Below, piece by piece: positions 48,285 through 57,930 of a stretch of 64,000 nt of DNA. The translations under genes and the position numbers were made by a program. Under the pieces are notes generated by a model, which saw nothing but the letters and a program-made list of their open reading frames with translations, ran no database searches and had not been told where the DNA came from. Position 1 is the stretch's first letter. Each line of letters opens with the position of its first letter. Source of the stretch: Brachynemurus nebulosus (lineage: Eukaryota > Arthropoda > Insecta > Neuroptera > Myrmeleontidae). The stretch spans positions 41,604,551 to 41,668,550 of the forward strand of contig JAPWDM010000004.1 in NCBI GenBank assembly GCA_035578155.1. Reading direction: 5' to 3'.

Positions 48285-48286
<2 letters not shown>
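46819..48286. mobile_element. FB5: TA-array-flanked TIR element
   Basis: Left end GGGTAGTTCTTCAAAC and the complement of the right end (GGGTTGTTCTTCAAAC) match with one difference, followed by .ATGGAA in both. Both edges touch (TA)n arrays. The left 470 bp recurs at 29323-29795 without TA arrays. The inverted repeats are short, about 25-30 bp, unlike the nearly complete palindromes FB1 and FB2. The right half is low-complexity TA/AT-rich (47640-48050). No coding region. Confidence 0.85.

Positions 48287-48367
<81 letters not shown>
48287..48367. repeat. (TA)n microsatellite
   Basis: Pure TA array beginning at the right terminus of FB5. Confidence 0.95.
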
Positions 48368-48372
<5 letters not shown>

Positions 48373-48967
48373 TATGTTGTAACATTCTAAGCCCATGGTA
48401 AATAAAATGCCAAACCGAAAAAATATAGTTCAGTTTTTTCCTTCTTAAGAAAACTCCCAAAATTACTTTTATTTTCAACGGTCTAAAGGTATTTCTCCCC
48501 TTAAGCCGGCGATGTTTTAATATGATTTAATTATTAAAACATAAGAAATACATGTCTGAAGTTTGACAGGTACTCATCTTCTCGAAAGCTCTTGTAAAAT
48601 TTACTTTCCAATTGTTATTTTAAAAAATTTTCCCAGTTCATAAATAAAACAATTTTACTTTTTTTTTCGTAAACAACATAATTGCATGTACTAACCTACC
48701 TGTTTTGTTTACGTACAAATTTTTAAAATATTTCAAAACAAGGAAAATATATAAAAATATTTTCTCATTTTTATTATAAATATTTCTTCTTTATTTAGTT
48801 CATATTACAATAATCTACAGGTAATGTAAAATATCTTTTTTTATTCGCATCATTTCACCATGGCGTAATATAGAATTACATACTCTTAATAGAATAAAAA
48901 TTCAATTTTGTAACAACATAAAAAAATGTGAAGCATTTCAGCAGCCAGATAGGCTATTGACTATGTA

Positions 48968-49000
<33 letters not shown>

Positions 49001-49592
49001 AGGGGAAAAAGGAACTAATTTGTAACAGGTGTTTTATTGTTTCATATGTTCAGTTGTACCTCAAAGATGATAAATTCACCAAGTGCTATTAAATTTAGGC
49101 GTGGGTTTTTACGAACGGCATAAACTTATCGACGCTTACGTTTTTTAACTATAACTCAAAAACTATGCATTTTTCGTAAATACACATGATACGATTTTTT
49201 GTAGAGAATTAAATTTCCTATGGAAGTGGCACTTTATGTACTGAAAAAACTTTTTTCTCAAAAAATAAGTCAAAAAAACTATTTAAAAAAAGCTCAAATT
49301 TCTAAATTTTTTTTTTAAATTTTTGAGTAGTACTTTTTTCTGAATGAATTTAGGTATAGGGATTGGTTCGCAAAAAAGAAAGCTGATGTCATTCCCGTCA
49401 GAATGGTGACCGATAAAAATATTTTCGATAAAAACCGGCTGAGATACAGTCGTTCTGAACTTAAACCAGAAAATATCAGTTGTAATTTTAACATTTTTAC
49501 ATTGTACTTCGGAACATCAAATTCCTAGTTGTGTTTTTATTGAATCTAGATGTTTGAATTCTGTAGCGTTCACTTTTGGCATTATAAATAAA
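48368..49592. other. Region without a recognised gene; contains a 30-bp poly(A)
   Basis: An A-run at 48970-48999 could be the tail of a retroposed sequence, but the 70-90 bp before it show no polymerase III boxes or RT homology. The rest is AT-rich without recognised features. Confidence 0.5.
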
Positions 49593-50423
49593 AGCTCTTT
49601 TAAAAAACCGACTTCAAAAAGTAAAAAATAATTAATAGCACGAATTTTGAAGTCAGGCGGGGCGTCGTATGTAAAATTGCGATCGGATGGGCTTTAAAAC
49701 CTCATAACTTCTTTTTTTTTAGGGAATTTCTTCAGCCAGACATGTCGGATGCCAGGACCATGGTTTTTGTTCTTGCAAAAAATTAGTTTTTTGCCAAAAT
49801 TTGCTATAATTTAAAAGTTTTTGCCACATTTTTTTACACCGTTGCAAAGATGGAAAAAATCACATAAAAAAGGTTTTTGAACTATTATTCTAGGTTAGCT
49901 AGTTTTTGAGAAAATAAGAAAAAAAATGTCAATTTATTATTTTATGGAGATATCTGTAAAAATGGAGCCAAGTACTTTTTGTGTTGATGCTTCAATATTT
50001 AAAAAATACCCCTGTCGCAGCATCCTGCATAACATAGCGAATTTCCGTTTACAAAAATTAGTTTTTCTCCGAAAGCAGGTTACATGGAATAAAGCCTTAC
50101 TCACGATAGAAGTTCAACCCGAAATACTGCTATGTCAAAAGTGTGGGGACTCCAAGGTCAAGGTTTCTCCATACTGTTGACGAAGTAGTCTGTGCTCGAA
50201 ATAATGGTATTATTTTGATAAAAGTTCTCGAATATTTTCTTCGGAAATCTCGAATATTCTATGGCACTATTTGGCCACTTTTTCAATGATGAAGTCAGTT
50301 TTAGCGAATTTCCAGAATGGAATTTTCAGCTATTACAGCCACTGTCATGACGCGGCTTGAACCCGGCATTATGGCAGAAATTTGTTTTGAGGTCCCTAGA
50401 CACCGATAATAATATTCACTAAA

Positions 50424-50503
<80 letters not shown>

Positions 50504-50533
50504 TTATATAAATATATATATATATATGTATAT

Positions 50534-50589
<56 letters not shown>

Positions 50590-51026
50590 CTGCGTGTGTG
50601 TGTGTGTGTGTGTTCGCATGATAACTCTCGAACGAAATGTCCTAGGTTTACGAAATTTGATGAAAATGTTGGAAGTCCCAAATCGTTGAACAAGTTCGTT
50701 AGCCGGACACGTCCGATGCGAGGAACATGGTTTTTGTTCTTGAAAAAAATTAGCTTTTTTCCAAAATTTCTACTTATTCAAAAATTTTTGCGAAATTTTT
50801 TTATACCATTGGAAAGAAGAGAAAAAATCACATAAAATAGGCCTTCAAACTTTTATTGTATATCAATTAGTTTCCAAGAAAAACTAATTTTTATAAACGG
50901 AAATTCGCTATGTTATGCAGGATGCTGCGACAGGGGTATTTTTACTACTCCCCGTCTGACTTCAAAATTCGTGCTATTAATTATTTTTTACTTTTTGAAG
51001 TCGGTTTTTTAAAAGAGTTTTTATTT
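49593..51026. mobile_element. TIR element with internal (TA)n array
   Basis: Left end AAGCTCTTTTAAAAAACCGA followed by CTTCAAAAAGTAAAAAATAA is mirrored at the right (50967-51024). Inner blocks also mirror. CCCCTGTCGCAGCATCCTGC (50010) mirrors GCAGGATGCTGCGACAGGGG (50919). AACCATGGTCCTGGCATCC-type text at 49743-49772 mirrors 50715-50735 in part. A TA array is in the middle (50427-50586), flanked by sequence that recurs at 61316-61700. No coding region is recognised. Confidence 0.7.
50427..50586. repeat. (TA)n array followed by (GT)n
   Basis: TA array with a few interruptions, continuing into TGTGTCTGCG and a GT run (50585-50613). The same left and right neighbours are seen around the array at 61450-61533. 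Confidence 0.95.
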
Positions 51027-51659
51027 CATAGATTTTAGTGACAATGCTTATGAGTCCACCCCATTACAATTTTTTATTTAGCTTTTAAAATTTTATTATT
51101 AAATTTCAAATTTTATACGTTGAGGTGGATAGTTTCCAAATACCTACCAGTGCCCAAAAATCATAATTTTGGGCACTCACTGATTTTGGTTTGAAATTTG
51201 GAACATTAATAATGTTTAAAGTAATAATTACTAGGAAAATAAGAAATCAATGAAAATCCACCAATTTTTCAAGTCATCAAGGAATTTTTCAAATTAGGTA
51301 CCGACAGAAAATCATTTTTAGGATAATTGGATCAACATAAATTAAAAAAATATGTTACTATAGATAGATATTAAAGTAAATAATTTTGCATATACATTTT
51401 TTGCATTTATACATAAAAAAAAAAAAAACAAAAAAACAAAAAAAAAAAACAAAAAAAAAACATACTGATTGAATTGAGAACTTCCTCGTTTTTGAAGTCG
51501 GTTAAAAAAGAAAATAAAAAGGCAATTTTTGTTTTCAATTAAAGAAATTTTTCTGAGAATTTATGGAATGAATAGCAAATATTTGAACACTTTTCAATGT
51601 ACAATGTAAAATTACAAAGGTATTACCAAACGCTTTAATAAATATTTTTTTACAATTTA
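51027..51659. other. Region without a recognised gene
   Basis: AT-rich with an A-rich, C-interrupted stretch at 51412-51462. Another TTTGAAGTCGGTT phrase at 51490-51506 echoes the terminus of the preceding element. Confidence 0.5.
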
Positions 51660-52765
51660 TCCAGGAGTATATATCAGCAGTAGGTAACACTGATAACTGT
51701 ATGTCGGTATATTGTGATTGCGCGCAGCCGTCAAATACCTCCTGGGTACTGAAATTTGCCCTTAAAACGGATGTTGTGATTGCGCGCAACGGAAGGATTA
51801 AGGAAATTAAGGCAGGTACAAAATTTTTTAGAAAACTTATCTAACATTAGGGTACATAAATAAATTCTTAGTATAAATATAGGAATCAAATATTAAGTAT
51901 ATAGTATTTCGAAAATGGAGTTTATGTTGAGTGAACGTGGCAGCAATTTAATTGTAATTAGTAATTTTATATTTCGTAAAGGTAGGGTACAATCTACGTG
52001 TACAAAGTATCGGTGTACGAAAAAATTATGTAAAGCATCTATTCGAGCGGATCACAATGAAACTATTCTCTTAGAAAGTTTGAACGAGCACCACCACGAT
52101 GGAAATGAAAATTTGAAAATTAAGGTAAGATATTTTAAATTTGTTAAATTAAAATAAAACTTAGTTAGTTTTTGATATCTATTATAAGTATAAATGCACA
52201 AATTAAAATTTCATTTTGCTTTCGTTCTTAAAATCATAAACAACAGATTGCATTCTTAAAGAAATTAACATTACAGTCATTACATTTTGTCATAGAAGGT
52301 TCAAAACAACGCCAAAAGAAAAGCCACTGAAGATATTTCTATGTGGCTCAGCAAAACCATGAACATGGAAATGGGAGATGCGGTTCTTTCGGCAACAACT
52401 CAAGACCTATCAAACATTCGGGATAGCATTTACCGATCTCGACGAAAATTGCTTCCACCACTTCCCAAAAATTTGGACGACGTTTTCAACGCTTTCGACG
52501 CTTTTTCGAAGCTACAATTGAAATTAAAACTTCTATAAATGAAAACTTACAATTTTTGTATAGTGAAACAAAGTTTTTCTGTGATGGGACCTTCAACTAC
52601 TGCACAAAGTTCTTCACGCAGTTATTCACGATTCAGGTGGTTCGTAATGGAAATTATGTGCCGTTAGTTTTTGCACTTATAAAAAATAAAAAGGCAAAAG
52701 CTTATGAGCAAGTGTTCAGATCTGTAATATCTGCTTGTTACAGCCAAAACCTGACATTTAATCCA

Positions 52766-53081
52766 CAGTGGCGTAGTGAACATAACCGACTCTCGGGGCA
52801 CGACACTTTATTAGCGCCCCTCAGAGCCGAACCTAGCCTAAGTAGCGCCCGAGGCAGAGTCAAAAACTGGCGCCCCTGTAGAGAAAATATTGCCTTTTTT
52901 CTCCCAAATAACAAATGACGAGCAAAAAAAACCTCATATACCTCATTTTTTTGGCGCCCCCAAAGACCTGCCACTCTTTGGGGCACATTTGACACCCCTC
53001 TTTGTCGCACATTTGGCGCCCCTATACGAGTGGCGCCCGGTGCATGATAGACCCCCTTGCACCCCCGTCGCTACGCCTCTG
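52766..53081. mobile_element. hAT MITE inserted in the MULE transposase
   Basis: Termini CAGTGGCGTAGTGA and mirrored CAGAGGCGTAGCGA. The 8-bp duplication TTAATCCA lies at 52758-52765 and 53082-53089. The 316-bp body is much more GC-rich than the neighbourhood with GGCGCCCC motifs. Removing it and one duplication rejoins the transposase reading frame, which dates the insertion after the gene. Confidence 0.94.
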
Positions 53082-53357
53082 TTAATCCAGGTGAAATTGT
53101 GTGTGATTTCGAAGAAGCCTTTCGCAAAGCAAGCCGAAACTTTTGGCCTCAGTTAAAGATAATTGGCTGCAGATTCCATATCAGCCAAGCTTGACTGAGG
53201 AAAATACAGAATATTGGACTTAAAAGATAGTATTCTGACAAGGAGAGTGAGTTGGAGAAATGGTTACGCTGGTCTTTCGGCCTCATATATTTAGACAGTG
53301 CAGATGTTTCGGAATGCTTCGTTGAAGAATTGATTGCCGAAGCCTCCAACGATGCCC

Positions 53358-53437
53358 GTATAATGTCCTTCTGCGCTTATAATGTCTGTATAATGTCCTT
53401 CTGCGGCTATAATGTCTGTATAATGTCCTTCTGCGAG
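53358..53437 (+). repeat. 30-bp tandem repeat inside the MULE pseudogene
   Basis: GTATAATGTCCTTCTGCG starts at 53358, 53388 and 53418. As 30 is a multiple of three, it adds ten-residue units without changing frame. Confidence 0.93.
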
Positions 53438-53940
53438 ATTTCCTCCAGAGATGTGGGCTTCATGTAGCCCAAGCCGAGAACGGACCACCAACGCCTGTGA
53501 ATCTTTTCATAGCCATTTTAATAAAAGATTTTATTCTCCGCATCCTAATATTTTTGTATTTTTAAATGAATTAAAAAATGTTCAAGTAGAAACTGAGCTT
53601 ACATTTACAAAAAAATATTAAAAATATTAATTATGAAAGAAAATTAAAATATGTTACAAATTTGATAGGTAAATTTAAAAATAAAGAAATATCCAGAATA
53701 GAATTTGTAACAGATATGTTATAAGACATGTTCAAATTAAATATACGTACATTATATAATACAATAAATATAAATTAAGACAATAAGTAAACAATATTTA
53801 GTTTGTTTTTTTTTTATCCTAACTTTGCGCGCAATCACAGCATACCTTTTTGAAGACGTGCGCGCAATTGCATGATGGGATTAGGCCAGTCGCTTGAGAA
53901 CTCTGACCGCTGCGCGCAATTGCAGCCTGCCCAACTGATT

Positions 53941-54439
53941 AACTATCTTTTTATTGATGAGTGTTGTTTTTATTTTTGAAGAAAATTCAAAAAAATATAG
54001 GCTTATATAAAACTTGAGTTGATCCAAAACAAGGGTACAGTTTGGTTAACGATTCATACATGATAATGAATTATTTTCTTGAATGGTTAATAATACTGTT
54101 TAAAAACAAAATTACTTCATTGATTAATTTTAACTTTTAATTTTAATATAATGACTTGTTCCTTGCTTGGGAATGAAATTAGTGACATAAATTATATGTG
54201 TTTCAATATATAATTTTAGAATATTTTTAACATGTGATATTTTCCAAAAAATTTTTTTGCATGATAATCGTCCTTGAAAAAGACATCAACCATGTCGAAA
54301 TATATCGGACAAAAATAAATAAACGTTTTCTATGGGATTCTGAGAATTTGTTTTATTCTCCTTAAATCCTGTTCATCAATCGTTGGGTCAACGGTCAAAA
54401 AATAATTAAGATTACAAAGTGTACCCAAAAATATACTTC
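53941..54439. other. AT-rich region without a recognised gene
   Basis: Nothing supported. Confidence 0.5.
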
Positions 54440-55200
54440 ATCTATTTTAGACAAATATAGAATACATTATGTAAGGTACGCCAGGGTCCACAGGACCTAA
54501 AAGTGTCAAAAATAAACTAACTGACCGATTTTGAAAATTTTTTCACTGTTACAGAGCTAAACTATTTTAGATAAATATCGATTACGTTATGTAAGGTCCG
54601 CTAGGGTCCATAGAACCCAAAAGTGTCAAAAATAAACTAACTGACCGATTTTGAAAATTTTTTCACTGTTACAGAGCTAAACTATTTTAGATAAATATAG
54701 ATTACGTTATGTAAGGTCTGCCAGGATCCAAATTTCATAGGATCCAAAAGTGTCAAAAATAAACTAACCGACCGATTTTGAAAATTTTTTCACTGTTGGG
54801 GAGCTAAGCTATTTTAGATGGATATACATTACGTTATTTAGGGTCCGCCAGGGTCCATGGGACTCAAAAGTGGTAAAAATAAACTAACCGACCGATTTTG
54901 AAAATTTTTTCACTTGTTACAGAGCTAAACTATTTTAGATATAGATTACATTATGTAAGGTCCGCCAGGGTCCATAGGATCCAAAAGTGTCAAAAATAAA
55001 TTGACCGATTTTGAAAATTTTTTCACTGTTACAGAGCTAAACTATTTTAGATAAATATAGATTACGTTATGTAAGGTCCGACAGTGTCAGTAGGACCTAA
55101 AAGTGTCAAAAATAAAATAACTGACCGATGTTGAAAATTTTTTTACTATTACCGAGTTAAACTATTTTAGATAGGTACAGGTTGTGTTATCTGAGATCCA
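54440..55200 (+). repeat. Minisatellite, ~120-bp unit, about six and a half copies
   Basis: Each unit reads TAAACTATTTTAGATAAATA, then TATGTAAGGTCCGCCAGGGT, AAAAGTGTCAAAAATAAACT, and GACCGATTTTGAAAATTTTT with a closing CACTGTTACAGAGC. Units begin near 54440, 54560, 54680, 54805, 54930, 55038 and 55158. Copy-to-copy difference is small in the middle and larger at the ends. A related stretch continues after FB6 at 57610-57880. Confidence 0.93.
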
Positions 55201-55249
55201 CAACTGTCCTGCGGATGCAAATGCGGCGTAGAAGGCTACACCACGGGTT

Positions 55250-55253
<4 letters not shown>

Positions 55254-55326
<73 letters not shown>
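55254..55326. repeat. (TA)n microsatellite
   Basis: Pure TA array touching the left terminus of FB6. Confidence 0.95.
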
Positions 55327-55331
<5 letters not shown>

Positions 55332-55585
55332 AAAAAACTCACTGTATATTACTGTATAGAACCGTTTAGTAATATTACAAAACCACTTTTATTAAAAATC
55401 TGATTACTAAAAGGTTCTATTAATTCAGAATAATTTTTGTAATTATCACAAAGACTTATTTTTGTGAATAAAACTCAATGTATGTTTTATTGAACATTTA
55501 ATAAACTTTGTTATAATTACTAAATGGAATTTGTAATAGGTATGATTTATTTATTAATAAATACTTAATTTTATAGTAAATTTTA

Positions 55586-55915
55586 CTATATTTTTTTGTG
55601 GTACTTACAAATAACCCCTGTAAATATTATTAAGGATATTTGTGAAGGAAAAGAACTTATTGGATACACTTTGATAATTAATGTAAAAAAGAAAGCAGAT
55701 GTGACTATAAAATATGTACAAAATTCAAACTTCACATCTATTTTACAGAGCATTACATTAATTATCAAAGTACATCCAGTTAGTCCCTGTAAAATAAGAA
55801 AAATTTTATTTTATATAAATGAATTTATTAATTAATTAATACAAAAAAATAAAAAAGTTATGTTAAAATGTATTAACTTACAGGAGGTATGGCAAGTGTT
55901 TTAGAAATAATTCTA
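55586..55915 (-). other. Possible further exons of the FB6 candidate gene
   Basis: On the minus strand, a short open piece (EYKNMLELFLKHLPYLL) ends at CTCCT|GTAAGT near 55876. TTATTTTACAG at 55785-55795 opens an unbroken frame (GLTGCTLIINVMLCK...) that ends at a TAG at 55586-55588. The same stretch is open on the plus strand too because it holds a palindrome (55659-55782), so coding is doubtful. Confidence 0.2.
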
Positions 55916-56029
55916 ACATATTTTTATATTCAGAACTAATATTAAGCAAATTTCAATAAAAGATATAACTGTAGTCCAATATTCAATTACATCGTCAAAA
56001 TGCAGTGAAAAATTTTAGAAAACAAAACG

Positions 56030-56390
56030 AGAACAAGCATGTTGTTTATCTGTAAAAAAGCATATTTTACTAAAATATGAAACATAAAAAATGTCTAACC
56101 AAATAATAAAAAACTTACTTGAATTTGAAAAGAATGCTTTTAATTTGTTAGTAATTTACTTGACTGAGGTTTTTCACATATAGTAGAATAATGGATTACA
56201 TATTCGATTCAGAATCAAAGTAAAAAGACAAAATAGGAATACCTAGCATGTTTTCCACCTGTAAAAAAAGAATATTTTACTGACTAAAATATGAAGCTTA
56301 AAAACATGTCTAACTAAAAAATGAACCCTTACTTGAATTTGAAAAGGATTGCATTTAATTTGCAAGTGTTTTATAAATTTCTGTACTGAA
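56030..56390. repeat. Two direct copies of a ~215-bp unit inside FB6
   Basis: 56035-56170 and 56245-56395 share GCATGTT, CTGTAAAAAA.GCATATTTTACT, AAATATGAA.C.TAAAAA, ATGTCTAAC.AAA and ACTTACTTGAATTTGAAAAG. In terms of the minus-strand candidate gene, the duplication covers the end of exon 2, intron 2 and the start of exon 3. Confidence 0.75.
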
Positions 56391-56602
56391 GGACCTTTTC
56401 TTTGGTTATAAAAAAGTTTAACTGCAAATCTGAAATTATTTTTTCCATAATGTTCAAAATTGCTTTTAGTATCTGAAAAAAAATAGATCAAATTTTAATA
56501 GGAATATTATTAATATTTGTGAGCAAAAAATAATTTATGAAAATACTTACTAGCCATTGTCAGATTTTCGATAGTAAAACCATTAGCAAGTTTTCTTGCC
56601 AT
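56196..56602 (-). CDS. Candidate three-exon ORF of 84 residues inside FB6, function unknown
   Basis: Minus-strand exons are 56602-56551 (ATG start, ends before GTAAGT), 56472-56333 (preceded by TTTTTTTTCAG, followed by GTAAGG) and 56258-56196 (preceded by TTTTTTTACAG, ending in TAA at 56196-56198). Lengths of 52, 140 and 63 nt give one frame of 84 codons plus stop, with every junction in phase. The protein starts MARKLANGFTIENLTMA. It has a basic/aromatic middle (EHYGKNNFRFAVKLFYNQRK, then GPSVQKFIKHLQIKCNPFQI) and a short C-terminus. I do not recognise a domain. The introns (78 and 74 nt) are of normal short insect size. Coding status is inferred from splice sites and frame only; it might be the relic of a larger element-encoded protein. 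Confidence 0.35.
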
Positions 56603-56759
56603 ATTTCTAACGTACAAACAATCTTTTAAATTCAGATTGTATACTATGTTTTTTCATAAACACTTGTCAGGTTATAATAAATATTTATGAAGATGGACTC
56701 TATCACAGAATGACGCTATGAATACTACACAACATTCTAAAAATCATAGAATTCGTTAA

Positions 56760-57310
56760 TATTGCGCTTGCTACAAAACTTGCTTGCGCTTATTACAAAA
56801 CTTTTTGTTATAATTACAAAACACAATTTTTAAATGAGAAATTAAACAACTTTTTGATAATCACTAAATCAGGGTTTCTTGAAATGCATATATAGTTATT
56901 ATGAACGTTTACAAAATATCACATAAACGTATCAACTTGTCAACTCTGCGCAAGCGTCATTTAATTATTACAAAAATTTTTGTTTTAATTACAAAAGAGA
57001 CTTTTACTTTAAGCATGCGCATTTTGATTTTTAAAACAGTGTTATAATTACAAATATTTTTCTTATATTTACTTAAAATATTTAATAGAACTGTAATTAA
57101 TGCTACAAAAATATACTACTAATTTTTTTTTTTTGTTATTACAAAAGTTTTTGTAATATTTACAAAATTTTATATTAACAAATTAATAAAACGCAATTTG
57201 TAGGATTAACAAAACTTATATTAATCACTGAAAGCGAGTTTTGTTACAATTACTCAAATTTTAGTTCTAATAACGAAAGCTAAATACTAAAAGCGGTTTT
57301 GTAAATAAAA
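56760..57310. repeat. Cluster of TTACAAAA / TTTTGTAA motifs
   Basis: At least ten copies of TTACAAAA or its complement (for example 56789, 56812, 56908, 56967, 56987, 57138, 57151, 57161, 57298) lie in the right subterminal zone. A few more are at the left end (55374, 55436). The spacing is irregular and both orientations occur, which fits multiple transposase binding sites. Confidence 0.7.
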
Positions 57311-57325
57311 TCACTGTTTTTTTTT

Positions 57326-57930
<605 letters not shown>

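Larger units (their letters stand above)
51915..53730 (+). pseudogene. FLYWCH zinc-finger / MULE transposase, spliced, broken
   Basis: Exon 1 (51915-52124) encodes a FLYWCH-type finger: SERGSNLIVISNFIFRKG, C-x4-YRC, LCKASIR and the closing HHHDG. The donor is AAG|GTAAGA at 52125. A ~171-bp intron ends at TCATAG (52295), and the frame is kept in phase 0. Exon 2 continues with IRDSIYRSRRKLLPPLP, typical of these proteins. After a frameshift near 52505-52520 comes the MULE catalytic start, FCDGTFNYCTKFFTQLF (DGTF carries the first acid). A hAT MITE splits the gene at 52766-53081. After it, CDFEEAF (second acid) and IGCRFHISQA follow. The tail is recognisable to about 53720 (TTNACESFHSHFNKRFYS). 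Breaks are the frameshift near 52510, TGA and TAG near 53192 and 53229, a 30-bp tandem expansion at 53358-53437, and a further frameshift after it. It would cut and join DNA ends in transposition when intact. Confidence 0.85.
51660..53940 (+). mobile_element. MULE (Mutator-like element) with subterminal GATTGCGCGCA repeats
   Basis: The transposase relic at 51915-53730 is flanked by clusters of one motif. TTGTGATTGCGCGCA is present twice on the left (51710-51725 and 51773-51788). Mirrored copies lie on the right: TGCGCGCAATCACAG near 53826, TGCGCGCAATTGCA near 53860, TGCGCGCAATTGCAG near 53911. Candidate termini are CAGTAGGTAACACTG (51678) and its approximate mirror CAGCCTGCCCAACTG (53923-53937), which agree at only about two thirds of positions. 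No 9-bp target duplication could be confirmed, so the ends are approximate. Confidence 0.65.
55327..57331 (-). mobile_element. FB6: 2-kb TIR element in (TA)n, with TTACAAAA subterminal motifs
   Basis: Left end CAGAAAAAAAACTCACTG and the complement of the right end (CACAGAAAAAAAAAACAGTG) are alike. The next ~40 bp also align loosely (TTACAAAACC.CTTTTA.TA). TA arrays flank both sides. Subterminal regions carry many copies of TTACAAAA or its complement. A short mirrored hairpin lies at 55659-55782 (TTTGATAATTAATGTAA and its complement). The interior shows splice-like signals on the minus strand and a candidate short gene. The element splits the minisatellite array. The superfamily is unknown. 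Confidence 0.75.

Noticed and set aside
55586..55835. Open frames on both strands of FB6 around 55600-55830
   Set aside because: The segment contains a palindrome that keeps both strands open, so coding evidence is weak. It is noted only as a possible exon.
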